Assembly (NCBI RefSeq): GCF_003732545.1 | Contig: NZ_AYKF01000064.1 | Location: forward strand, 1-63,108 | DNA: 63,108 nucleotides | DNA from: Salinisphaera orenii subsp. halophila YIM 95161 | Lineage (GTDB): Bacteria > Pseudomonadota > Gammaproteobacteria > Nevskiales > Salinisphaeraceae | Direction of reading: 5' to 3' | Shown here: positions 18,759 through 27,108 of the stretch, in pieces | Numbering within the stretch: position 1 is the stretch's first letter | How the letters are laid out: every line of letters begins with the position of its first letter | Notes under the pieces: model-generated | The model's database searches: none | The model's input: the letters and a program-made list of their open reading frames with translations, nothing else | What the model was told of the DNA's origin: nothing | Translations under genes and position numbers: made by a program

Positions 18759-19913
18759 ATGGATCCGATCATCATTCTCGGTACGGGACTGGCCGGTTAC
18801 GGCACCGCGCGTGAACTACGCAAGCACGACAGCGAGACGCCGCTCGTGCTCATCACCCGCGACGACGGCGCCAGCTACTACAAGCCGGATCTGTCCGAGG
18901 CCCACGCCAAGGACGCCGCGCCGGAGGATCTGGTCAAGCGCGACGCCGAGGCCATGGCCGCCGACCTGGACGCCGAGATCATGACCCACCGCCAGGTGGA
19001 GGCCATCGATCCGGCCGCGCACACGGTCAGCCTCAACGGCGAGAGGCGGACCTATCGCAAGCTGGTGCTGGCCAACGGCGCCGAGCCGATCGTGCTCAAC
19101 CTCGGCGGCGACGCCGTGCAGTCCATCCACAAGGTCAACACGCTGGCCGACTATCGTGTCTTCCGCGGCAACCTCGTCGAAGGCGGCCACGTGGCGATCA
19201 TCGGCGCCGGCCTGATCGGCTGCGAGTTCGCCAACGACCTGATCGGCGCCGGCTACGACGTCTCGGTGATCGACCCGGCCGGCTGGCCCTTGTCGCAGCT
19301 GCTGCCCAAGGACTGCGGTCGTGCGGTCAAGCAGGCGCTGGGGCGCGCCGGGGTGAGCTGGTATCTGGGCCGGGCCGCGGTCGGCGTGCACGATGCCAGC
19401 GGCCAGCGCCAGGTCGTGCTCGACGACGACGACAGCGTGCACGCCGACGTGGTGCTTTCGGCCGTCGGCCTGCGCGCCGACACCGAGCTCGCCGAGGCCG
19501 CCGGCCTGGCGGTCGACCGCGGCGTCCTGGTCGACCGCACGCTGGTCACCAGCGATCCGGACATCTACGCGCTCGGCGACTGCGCCGAGGTCGACGGCCA
19601 CTGGCGGCCCTACGTCGGGCCCCTCATGCAGTGCGCCCGCACGCTGGGCAAGACCCTGGCCGCGGCCGAGGGCGACACCGCCGGCCAGGTTAAGTATCCG
19701 ACCCTGCCGATCATCGTGAAGACCCATGTCTGCCCGGTGATCGTCTACCCGCCGGTCGACCGGCACGGCGAATGGGCCGTCGAGGGCAGCGGCACCGATC
19801 TCGAGGCGCGTTTCGTCGACGAGGAGGGCGCGCTGCAGGGCTTCGCCCTGACCGGCGAGGCGACGAACAAGCGCCGCGACTATCTCAAGGAAGCGCCGCC
19901 GTTGATGGACTGA
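18759..19913 (+). CDS. Rubredoxin-NAD(+) reductase
   Basis: This 384-residue FAD protein moves electrons from NAD(P)H to rubredoxin. The N-terminal FAD loop is IIILGTGLAGYGTARELRKH, the NAD loop is VAIIGAGLIGCEFANDLIGAG, and the C-terminal FAD motif is SDPDIYALGDCAEVDG. SYYKPDLSEAHA near residue 45 is typical of the Acinetobacter/Pseudomonas RubA/RubB-type reductases. With rubredoxin and alkB upstream it completes the electron chain for alkane hydroxylation. The C-terminal third, about 70 residues, is the usual reductase dimer domain. Confidence 0.93.
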   Translation: MDPIIILGTGLAGYGTARELRKHDSETPLVLITRDDGASYYKPDLSEAHAKDAAPEDLVKRDAEAMAADLDAEIMTHRQVEAIDPAAHTVSLNGERRTYRKLVLANGAEPIVLNLGGDAVQSIHKVNTLADYRVFRGNLVEGGHVAIIGAGLIGCEFANDLIGAGYDVSVIDPAGWPLSQLLPKDCGRAVKQALGRAGVSWYLGRAAVGVHDASGQRQVVLDDDDSVHADVVLSAVGLRADTELAEAAGLAVDRGVLVDRTLVTSDPDIYALGDCAEVDGHWRPYVGPLMQCARTLGKTLAAAEGDTAGQVKYPTLPIIVKTHVCPVIVYPPVDRHGEWAVEGSGTDLEARFVDEEGALQGFALTGEATNKRRDYLKEAPPLMD

Positions 19914-20448
19914 CGCCCGACGCGGCCGGTGTTGCCCCCTCGCTGCCGATCACGATCGCCGTCGGCGTGTCTGCTTTCGGCCGGAACGGAAGGTTGCGTT
20001 GGCGCGCCAGGGAGGGGCCGGCGTCGTGCTTGCAGACGCCCGGGGTACGGACGCGAGCCAGGATCCGCCAGCCTCGTCGAGGCGCGTCGCACGTCCGTAA
20101 GCGGAGTCGCCGGCTCGGGCGGTGTCGCCGATGCGCGCCGTGGCCCGCGGGTCACGCGCTGCGGCCGGGGCCGCGCCGCCGGCCGATCGATGCAGCGTTT
20201 GTTTCCAGTCGGTTTTTCCAGCTGGGCTCGGGGCGGTGACGATCGTCGGGTGAACGGCGCGCGGCGTCTGCGCCGACGCTCCATGCGAGCGGAAGGGGCG
20301 CTGCGATGGGCCCGGGCACAGGGCCGCTGCGACGACCGGGCGCGATGCCGGCGCCTTGCCCGGACGGCCGCCGCGTCTCGCGTTTTCGATAGGCGGGCCG
20401 CCGCGCCGCGGTGACACGCAAGTATTCAGGATTCAGGCACGGGCCGTG
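19914..20448. other. 535-base GC-rich gap with no recognised gene
   Basis: This convergent intergenic region between the rubredoxin reductase and an FAD oxidoreductase contains overlapping frames in several directions, but none resembles a known protein and none has a convincing ribosome site. No hairpin followed by a T-run was found. Confidence 0.5.
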
Positions 20449-21588
20449 TCAGGCGCGCCGCGCCAGCGGCCCGTCTTCGGCGGCGGCGATCGCGGCGAGC
20501 CGTGGCCCGGCCAGCCGGGCGCCGCGAATATTGCCCGCCATCGGCCCGAGCTGAAGGCTGGCCGGCCGGCCGACGACGTGCAGCCCGGGCGCGGCCTCGA
20601 GCGTGTCGTCGAGATGCAGATGGCCGGTGGCGTCGCTCGACAGCCCCAGACGCGCGATCGTCGCCCCCGGGAGACTGTTGGCACGCGGCCGCGGCTCGAA
20701 GCCGGTGGCCAGGATCACGCGGTCGGCGTCGATGCGGCGGCCGTCGGCCAGACGCAGGCCGGCGTCGTCCTGCGCGGTGACTTCGCCGCGGCGCCAGGCG
20801 ATCTCGCCGGCGGCGAGGGCCGCGGTGATGCGGGCCATGACGTCCGGGGGCAGGGTGCCCGGCAGCCGGGCCGCGGCGAGCGCGGCGCTGCGGTCGGCGA
20901 TCGGCAGTCGTGCGAACGGGGCCAGGCACTTGGCGCCGGCATAGCAGGGGTCGCTGTCGAAATCCGCGGCCCGCGGCGCGCTGCGCGTCACCCAGCAGAC
21001 GTCGCGGCCGGTCGCGGCCAGCGACAGGGCGAGCTGGGCGCCGGTGATGCCGCCGCCGACCACGGCCACGCGCGCCCCGGCCGGGCCGGTATCGGCCCGG
21101 AAGCCGGCATCGAAGACGTGCTCGGCCGCGCCGCCCCAGGCCGGTCGGTCGGGCGCATTCGGGCCCAGGGCCAGGACCACGCGTCGGGCGCGCAGCGGCG
21201 GCTCGTCGGCGGCGGCGATGCGCCAGTGGCCGGCCGCGGGTTCGATCGCCTGCGCACGTGTGGCGATATGGTCCAGGCCGGCGGTGGCCTGTTCGGCGTG
21301 GGCTTCGAACAGCGCGCGCGACGGGCGCCGGTAGTAGCCCAGATGATGGCTGTCGTCGAAGCCGTGGTCCGCGGCGAAGCGGCGCAGCGCGTCCGCGCGC
21401 CGGCCCAGATGGTGCGCCCCGGAGGACCGCAGAAAGCGCATGCCGCAGGCATCGGCCCGCCGGCGCCAGGCCGCGAGTGCGGGCCGATCGTCGAGCACCG
21501 CGATCGCGGCCGCGGGGGCCGCGCGGCGCAGGCAGGCGCCGACATGGCGCCCCTGCGGGCCGCCGCCGACAATCAGCCAGTCGAGCAT
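20449..21588 (-). CDS. FAD/NAD(P)-binding oxidoreductase
   Basis: This 379-residue protein has two Rossmann nucleotide loops: WLIVGGGPQGRHVGACLRRA at the N-terminus (FAD) and VAVVGGGITGAQLALSLA at about residue 172 (NADPH), and ends with ILATGFEPRPRA plus a C-terminal FAD contact (GLHVVGRPASLQLGPMAGN). The layout resembles flavin-containing monooxygenase / L-ornithine N5-monooxygenase relatives. The substrate cannot be read from the sequence. It lies next to sixA on the same strand, 19 bases apart. Confidence 0.75.
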   Translation of the reverse strand: MLDWLIVGGGPQGRHVGACLRRAAPAAAIAVLDDRPALAAWRRRADACGMRFLRSSGAHHLGRRADALRRFAADHGFDDSHHLGYYRRPSRALFEAHAEQATAGLDHIATRAQAIEPAAGHWRIAAADEPPLRARRVVLALGPNAPDRPAWGGAAEHVFDAGFRADTGPAGARVAVVGGGITGAQLALSLAATGRDVCWVTRSAPRAADFDSDPCYAGAKCLAPFARLPIADRSAALAAARLPGTLPPDVMARITAALAAGEIAWRRGEVTAQDDAGLRLADGRRIDADRVILATGFEPRPRANSLPGATIARLGLSSDATGHLHLDDTLEAAPGLHVVGRPASLQLGPMAGNIRGARLAGPRLAAIAAAEDGPLARRA

Positions 21589-21607
21589 CGACGAATCCGC
21601 TGCCGCC

Positions 21608-22117
21608 TCAACCGAGCGCCCGCAGCTGGCCGGCGGTGAGCAGCCAGCGCAGCGTGCCTGTGCCGCCCTCCGGCGAGCCCGGGAACTCCAGCAGGGCGGC
21701 GCCGGCCTTCTTGAAGGCCATGAGCCGGTCGCGGCGACGGGTCAGGCTCCAGGACACCCAGGTCGCCAGATCCGGCTCGTGGCCGACGAGCACCAGGCGG
21801 CGGTCGCCGAAATGGCTGTGCAGGAAGGTGTCGAGCGCGGCCATGTCCACGGGCGGGGCGAGGGCATCGGTCTCGTCCACGGGCGGATCGCCCAGCCCGC
21901 CGGCCAGCAGTTCCGCGGTTTCGCGGGCGCGCAGCAGCGGGCTGGTGATGAGCGCGTCGATCGGCGTACTGCCGAGGACCGCGTACAGCCCCGCCGCGGC
22001 CGCCCGCGTGCGCCGCTGGCCCTTGGCGGTGAGCGGTCGCTCGGCGTCGGACAGCCCCATGGCGTGTGCTTCGTCGCCGTCCAGCGCGATGCCGTGGCGA
22101 ATGACGATGATTTCCAT
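21608..22117 (-). CDS. sixA: Phosphohistidine phosphatase SixA-like
   Basis: This 169-residue histidine phosphatase has the RHG active site at the N-terminus (IIVIRHGIALDGDE), a second catalytic arginine in ITSPLLRARETAELL and the catalytic His in LVLVGHEPDLATWV. This arrangement is that of SixA, which removes phosphate from phosphohistidine of phosphotransfer proteins. An oxidoreductase gene follows. The upstream region is shared with the nrdA regulatory region. Confidence 0.9.
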   Translation of the reverse strand: MEIIVIRHGIALDGDEAHAMGLSDAERPLTAKGQRRTRAAAAGLYAVLGSTPIDALITSPLLRARETAELLAGGLGDPPVDETDALAPPVDMAALDTFLHSHFGDRRLVLVGHEPDLATWVSWSLTRRRDRLMAFKKAGAALLEFPGSPEGGTGTLRWLLTAGQLRALG

Positions 22118-22419
22118 GCCGTGATTGTCGCCCGGATGGTCGCCGCGCCGCCAGCCTGGAATCGCGGGATGACACTATTGCGACCGCGCCGACGCTCAAA
22201 AATAACAATGACGCCCGCCGTCACGCCGGCGGTGCTGGGCAAGTATCTGAAAACGCGGGGCGAACGCGAGCCGGCCGGGGCGTGATCGCGGCCGGCGGCC
22301 GCTCGCTTCGCCCGCGTGTCCGCAGCCCACGCGAAACGAGATCGCACCGCCGGCGGCGAAACGTTCACCAACGGCGGGAGGCCTTGTCGGGCCTGCGCTG
22401 GCGCGCGTTCGCACCCAGG

Positions 22420-22428
22420 TTATCCACA
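22420..22428 (+). promoter_or_regulatory. DnaA box upstream of nrdA
   Basis: TTATCCACA, the exact consensus nine-base DnaA box, lies 197 bases before the nrdA ATG. A near match, TTGTCCACC, follows at 22443-22451. In E. coli DnaA binds such boxes in the nrdAB promoter and links nucleotide reduction to replication. A similar role here is inferred. Confidence 0.6.
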
Positions 22429-22457
22429 GCCTTGTGCCCGCCTTGTCCACCGGCCCG

Positions 22458-22473
22458 GCACAACATATAGTGA
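22458..22473 (+). promoter_or_regulatory. NrdR box 1
   Basis: GCACAACATATAGTGA matches the NrdR consensus acaCwAtATaTwGtgt at 13 of 16 positions. It is placed 42 bases (four helical turns) upstream of a second box, so two repressor units would bind the same face of the DNA. Confidence 0.7.
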
Positions 22474-22499
22474 CTGAAGGGGCCAAAACCGCGACTTGA

Positions 22500-22515
22500 C
22501 CACAGTATCTAGTGG
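22500..22515 (+). promoter_or_regulatory. NrdR box 2
   Basis: CCACAGTATCTAGTGG matches the NrdR consensus at about 12 of 16 positions and lies in phase with box 1. NrdR represses ribonucleotide reductase genes when dATP is plentiful. The nrdA ATG is 110 bases downstream. Confidence 0.65.
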
Positions 22516-22624
22516 GGTAGAGTTTCATGCAACGGTCGCCGTGCGCCAGACGCCGCGGCCCGGGCACAGCCAGTTTTCCAGCGGCGCGCGATCAGGCGCG
22601 CGCCGCCACCAGCGCGGAGTCATC

Positions 22625-25600
22625 ATGGAGCAGACAGAGGTTTCCGAGCGCCCGACGGCGCACACGCAGCAGCCGGCGGCGTCGGACGGGGCGAGCATCG
22701 AGGCGACTGCGCCGGGCGGCCACAAGGTCATCCGGCGCAACGGCAAGGTCACGCCGTTCGACGCCTCCAAGATCGAGCTCGCCGTCACCAAGGCGTTCAT
22801 CGACGTCGAGGGCCGGCAGGGCGCGGCCTCCAGCCGCATCCGCCAGACCGTCAAGGACATCACCGAGCAGGTCGTCTCGGGTGTGACCCGCAGCCTGCCC
22901 GGCGGCGGCGCGGTCCACATCGAGGACATCCAGGACTACGTCGAGCTGGCGCTGATGCGCTTCGGAGAGCACAAGGTCGCCCGCTCCTACGTGCTCTATC
23001 GCGAGGAGCGCGCCCGCGAGCGCGCGGCCAAGCAGGCCGAGACCGGCGCCGGCGAGGCCGTGTCCAACGAGATCAACGTCTCCTTCAACGACGGCACCGT
23101 CACGCCGCTGGACCGCGACCGGCTGACGCGCGTCATCGACGAGGCCTGTGCGGACGTGGCCGGCGTCTCCGACGAGAAGGTGCTGGCCGACACACTCAAG
23201 AACGCCTACGACGGCATCACCGAGGACGAGCTGTCGACCGCGCTCATCCTGTCCGCGCGCCAGCGCCTCGAGGCCGAGCCCAACTACGGCACGGTGGCCG
23301 CGCGCCTGCTCATGGACAAGCTGCGCCACGAGGCGCTGACCTTCCTCGCCGACGACGCGGTGGAGTACGCCACCCACGCCGAGATGCGCGAGCGCTATCC
23401 CGAGTACTTCAAGGACTTCATCGCCCGCGGCGTGAAGCACGAACTGCTCGACCCGCGCCTGGGCGAGTACGATCTGGACCGGCTCGGCCGCGCGCTGATC
23501 GCCGACCGCGATCTGGGCTTCACCTATCTCGGCCTGCAGACGCTCTACGACCGCTATTTCATCCACTACGAATCGCGCCGCTTCGAGCTGCCGCAGGCGT
23601 TTTTCATGCGCGTGGCCATGGGCCTGGCGATCAACGAGATCGAGCGCGAGGAAAAGGCGATCGAGTTCTACAAGCTGCTGTCGAGCTTCGACTTCATGTC
23701 CTCGACGCCGACGCTGTTCAACTCCGGCACGCTGCGCCCGCAGCTCTCGTCCTGCTATCTGACCAGCGTCGCCGACGACCTGCACGGCATCTACGAGGCG
23801 GTGCAGGACAACGCCCTGCTATCCAAGTTCGCCGGCGGCCTGGGCAACGACTGGACCAACGTCCGCGCCATGGGCGCCCACATCAAGGGCACCAACGGCA
23901 AGTCGCAGGGCGTGGTGCCGTTCCTCAAGGTCGTCAACGACACCGCCGTGGCGGTCAACCAGGGCGGCAAGCGCAAGGGCGCGGTGTGCGCGTATCTCGA
24001 GACCTGGCACAAGGACATCGAGGAGTTCCTCGACCTGCGCAAGAACACCGGTGACGACCGGCGCCGGACGCACGACATGAACACCGCGAACTGGATCCCG
24101 GATCTGTTCGTCAAGCGCGTGCTCAATGACGAGGAATGGACGCTGTTCTCGCCCAACGACGTGCCCGACCTGCACGATCTGACCGGCGCGGCCTTCGAGG
24201 CGGCCTATGCGGGCTACGAGGCCAAGGCCGCCCGCGGCGAGATCACCAACTTCAAGAAGATCTCCGCGGTCAATCTGTGGCGCAAGATGCTGAGCCTGCT
24301 GTTCGAAACGGGCCATCCGTGGTTCACCTTCAAGGACCCGTGTAACCTGCGCAGCCCCCAGCAGCACCGCGGCGTGGTGCACAGCTCCAACCTGTGCACG
24401 GAGATCACGCTCAACACCTCGCCGGGCAAGGAGATCGCGGTCTGCAACCTGGGCTCGGTTAACCTGCCGCAGCACATCGACAACGGCGTGCTGGACGTCG
24501 ACAAGCTCGAGCGCACCATCAACACCGCGATGCGCATGCTCGACAACGTCATCGAGTACAACTACTACAGCGTCAAGACCGCGCGCGACTCCAACCTGCG
24601 GCATCGCCCGGTGGGCATGGGCCTGATGGGCTTCCAGGACGCGCTGTACAAGCTCAAGCTGCCCTACGAGTCGGAACAGGCCGTCGAGTTCGCCGATCGC
24701 TCCATGGAGCAGATCAGCTACTTCGCGATCAAGGCCTCGACCAACCTGGCCGAGGAGCGCGGCGCCTACAGCTCCTTCAAGGGCAGCCTCTGGGACCAGG
24801 GCATCCTGCCGATCGACTCCATCCGCCTGCTGCGCGAGAACCGGGGTGAAGCCCCGAGCGGAGAACCATATCTGGAGCAGGACGACAGCGCGACGCTGGA
24901 CTGGGAGGCCCTGCGCAGCCGCATCGGACAGGTCGGCATGCGCAACTCCAACACCATGGCCATCGCCCCGACCGCGACGATCGCCAACATCACCGGCGTG
25001 TCGCAGTCCATCGAGCCGACGTACCAGAACCTGTACGTCAAATCGAACCTGTCGGGCGAGTTCACTGTGGCCAACCCGTACCTGGTCGAGGACCTCAAGG
25101 CCCTCGAGCTGTGGGACGAGGTCATGGCCAACGACCTGAAGTACTACGACGGTTCCGTACAGGCCATCGACCGCATCCCGGACGAGCTCAAGGTGCTCTA
25201 CAAATGCGCCTTCGAGATCGACCCGCGCTGGCTGGTCGAGTCCGGCTCGCGCCGGCAGAAGTGGATCGACCAGGCCCAGAGCCTGAACCTCTACATGGCC
25301 GAACCATCGGGCCGCAAGCTCGACGAGCTCTACAAGCTGGCCTGGAAAAAGGGCCTGAAGACCACCTACTACCTGCGCACCATGGGCGCGACCCACGTGG
25401 AGAAATCCACGGTCACCGACCATCGCCTGAACGCCGTCAACCACGGCGGCCACGGCAGCGGCGGGGCGCCCGCCGCGGGCGGCGGCTCGGCCTCGGGTGC
25501 CGGCGGCGGCGAGTGGCCCACGGCCTCGGCGACCGGTCAGGGCGGGAGCAACGGCTCGGCCAGCAACGGCGTGCAGCACGCGCCGGCCGGGGCCACCGCC

Positions 25601-25672
25601 GCCCCGGCAGCCCAGCCGACCGCGCCCATGGCCTGCGCCATCGACGACCCGGACTGCGAGGCCTGCCAGTAG
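22625..25672 (+). CDS. nrdA: Ribonucleoside-diphosphate reductase subunit alpha, two ATP-cones
   Basis: This 1015-residue catalytic subunit reduces ribonucleoside diphosphates for DNA synthesis. It begins with two ATP-cone regulatory domains (HKVIRRNGKVTPFDASKIEL at about 34; NVSFNDGTVTPLDRDRL at about 152). The catalytic core has TPTLFNSGT, SSCYL at about 376 (first redox Cys) and SSNLCTEI at about 588 (thiyl-radical Cys, with Asn and Glu). After a Gly/Ala-rich linker the tail ends DDPDCEACQ, the Cys pair that regenerates the active site. The start at MEQTEVSERP is preferred over an upstream GTG/TTG frame that would cover the NrdR box. The partner NrdB is class Ic-like. Confidence 0.96.
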   Translation: MEQTEVSERPTAHTQQPAASDGASIEATAPGGHKVIRRNGKVTPFDASKIELAVTKAFIDVEGRQGAASSRIRQTVKDITEQVVSGVTRSLPGGGAVHIEDIQDYVELALMRFGEHKVARSYVLYREERARERAAKQAETGAGEAVSNEINVSFNDGTVTPLDRDRLTRVIDEACADVAGVSDEKVLADTLKNAYDGITEDELSTALILSARQRLEAEPNYGTVAARLLMDKLRHEALTFLADDAVEYATHAEMRERYPEYFKDFIARGVKHELLDPRLGEYDLDRLGRALIADRDLGFTYLGLQTLYDRYFIHYESRRFELPQAFFMRVAMGLAINEIEREEKAIEFYKLLSSFDFMSSTPTLFNSGTLRPQLSSCYLTSVADDLHGIYEAVQDNALLSKFAGGLGNDWTNVRAMGAHIKGTNGKSQGVVPFLKVVNDTAVAVNQGGKRKGAVCAYLETWHKDIEEFLDLRKNTGDDRRRTHDMNTANWIPDLFVKRVLNDEEWTLFSPNDVPDLHDLTGAAFEAAYAGYEAKAARGEITNFKKISAVNLWRKMLSLLFETGHPWFTFKDPCNLRSPQQHRGVVHSSNLCTEITLNTSPGKEIAVCNLGSVNLPQHIDNGVLDVDKLERTINTAMRMLDNVIEYNYYSVKTARDSNLRHRPVGMGLMGFQDALYKLKLPYESEQAVEFADRSMEQISYFAIKASTNLAEERGAYSSFKGSLWDQGILPIDSIRLLRENRGEAPSGEPYLEQDDSATLDWEALRSRIGQVGMRNSNTMAIAPTATIANITGVSQSIEPTYQNLYVKSNLSGEFTVANPYLVEDLKALELWDEVMANDLKYYDGSVQAIDRIPDELKVLYKCAFEIDPRWLVESGSRRQKWIDQAQSLNLYMAEPSGRKLDELYKLAWKKGLKTTYYLRTMGATHVEKSTVTDHRLNAVNHGGHGSGGAPAAGGGSASGAGGGEWPTASATGQGGSNGSASNGVQHAPAGATAAPAAQPTAPMACAIDDPDCEACQ

Positions 25673-25869
25673 GCGGGCGCGGGCAGCGGACCGGCCGATC
25701 GCCATGACACGCGGACACCACATGACGACGGCCGGGCCGCGCCGCCCATCGACGAGGGGCATCGGCTGCGCCGACACGCGGCCGATGGCCCCGGCTCCGG
25801 ACAGATCACGGCGCGCCCGGGCGCGCCTCACGCACAGCGAACCGCCAGTTACACGCAAGGGATAACGCC

Positions 25870-27069
25870 ATGCTCGACTTCGAAGACACCCCGCGCCAGG
25901 GCACGCCGGCCCCGCGCCCCGGCACGTCCACCCACCCCAATCCGGCCGGGGAATCGCCCGACCCGTTCGCGCTCGACAAGACCGCCGAGGCGGCGCCGGA
26001 AGACGAGACCGGCGAGTCCGTCACCGGGCTGGAACAGGTCGAGCTCGGCGGCGACCGCGTCTCCGTCGACGAAAAGCAGATCATCAACTGCCGCGCCGAC
26101 GTCAACCAGCTCGTGCCCTTCAAGTACACCTGGGCCTGGGAGAAGTACCTCAACGCCTGCGCCAACCACTGGATGCCGCAGGAAGTGAACATGGCCGCGG
26201 ACATCGCCACCTGGCAGGACCCGAATGGCCTGACCGACGACGAGCGCATGATCCTCAAGCGCGGCTTCGGCTTCTTCTCGTCCTCCGAATCGCTGGTGGC
26301 CAACAACCTGGTGCTGGGCATCTACAAGCACCTCACCAACCCCGAATGCCGCCAGTACCTGCTGCGCCAGGCGTTCGAGGAAGCCGTGCACGGCCACTGC
26401 TTCCAGTACATCGTGGAGAGCCTCAACCTCGACGAGGGCGAGATCTTCAACATGTACCGCGAGCTGCCCAGCGTGCACAACAAGGCCGCCTGGGCCATGC
26501 AGTTCACCCAGAGCCTGAACGACCCGGACTTCACCACCGGCACACCCGAGAACGACCAGAAGTTCCTGCGCGACCTCATCGCCTTCTACGTCATCTTCGA
26601 AGGCATCTGGTTCTACGCCGGCTTCGTCCAGTTCCTGTCGTTCGGCCGTCGCAACAAGATGACCGGCACCGCCGAGCAGATCCAGTACATCATGCGCGAC
26701 GAGTCCATGCACCTGAACTTCGGCATCGACGTCATCAACCAGATCAAGATCGAGAACCCGCACCTCTGGACCGAGAGCTTCCAGGAGGAAATGCGGGCCA
26801 AGATCGACGAGGCCATGCACCTCGAGATCGAATCCGCCCACGACACCATGCCCCGCGGCGTGCTCGGCCTGAACGCCTCCATGTTCGACGAGTACATGAA
26901 GTTCATCGCCAACCGTCGCTGCTCGCAGATCGGCCTCGCCGAGCTGTATCCCGGTGCGGAGAACCCGTTCCCGTGGATGAGCGAAATGATGGACCTCAAT
27001 AAGGAGAAGAACTTCTTTGAGACTCGGGTTATTGAGTATCAAAGTGGTGGGGCTTTGAGCTGGGATTAA
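25870..27069 (+). CDS. nrdB: Ribonucleoside-diphosphate reductase subunit beta, class Ic type
   Basis: This 399-residue radical-generating subunit has metal ligands Glu140 (SSSESLVAN), Glu171 and His174 (EEAVHGHC), Glu244 (VIFEGIW), Glu278 and His281 (RDESMHLNF). The radical tyrosine position, four residues after His174, is Phe178, with Tyr180 two residues on. This, and the ligand spacing, equals Chlamydia trachomatis class Ic NrdB, which uses a Mn/Fe cofactor instead of a tyrosyl radical. The conserved C-terminal tail ([11 protein letters not shown]) that docks to NrdA is intact, but its codons turn AT-rich from about 27000. The ribosome site AAGGGA precedes the ATG. nrdA ends 197 bases upstream. 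Confidence 0.95.
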   Translation: MLDFEDTPRQGTPAPRPGTSTHPNPAGESPDPFALDKTAEAAPEDETGESVTGLEQVELGGDRVSVDEKQIINCRADVNQLVPFKYTWAWEKYLNACANHWMPQEVNMAADIATWQDPNGLTDDERMILKRGFGFFSSSESLVANNLVLGIYKHLTNPECRQYLLRQAFEEAVHGHCFQYIVESLNLDEGEIFNMYRELPSVHNKAAWAMQFTQSLNDPDFTTGTPENDQKFLRDLIAFYVIFEGIWFYAGFVQFLSFGRRNKMTGTAEQIQYIMRDESMHLNFGIDVINQIKIENPHLWTESFQEEMRAKIDEAMHLEIESAHDTMPRGVLGLNASMFDEYMKFIANRRCSQIGLAELYPGAENPFPWMSEMMDLNKEKNFFETRVIEYQSGGALSWD

Positions 27070-27083
27070 CCCATCAAATTAGG

Positions 27084-27108
27084 AGCGGGCTTCTAGCCCG
27101 CTTTTTTT
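27084..27108 (+). terminator. Rho-independent terminator after nrdB
   Basis: An 8-bp stem AGCGGGCT/AGCCCGCT with a TCT loop is followed by seven T residues (27102-27108). The next gene's ATG begins at the very next base. Confidence 0.9.
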
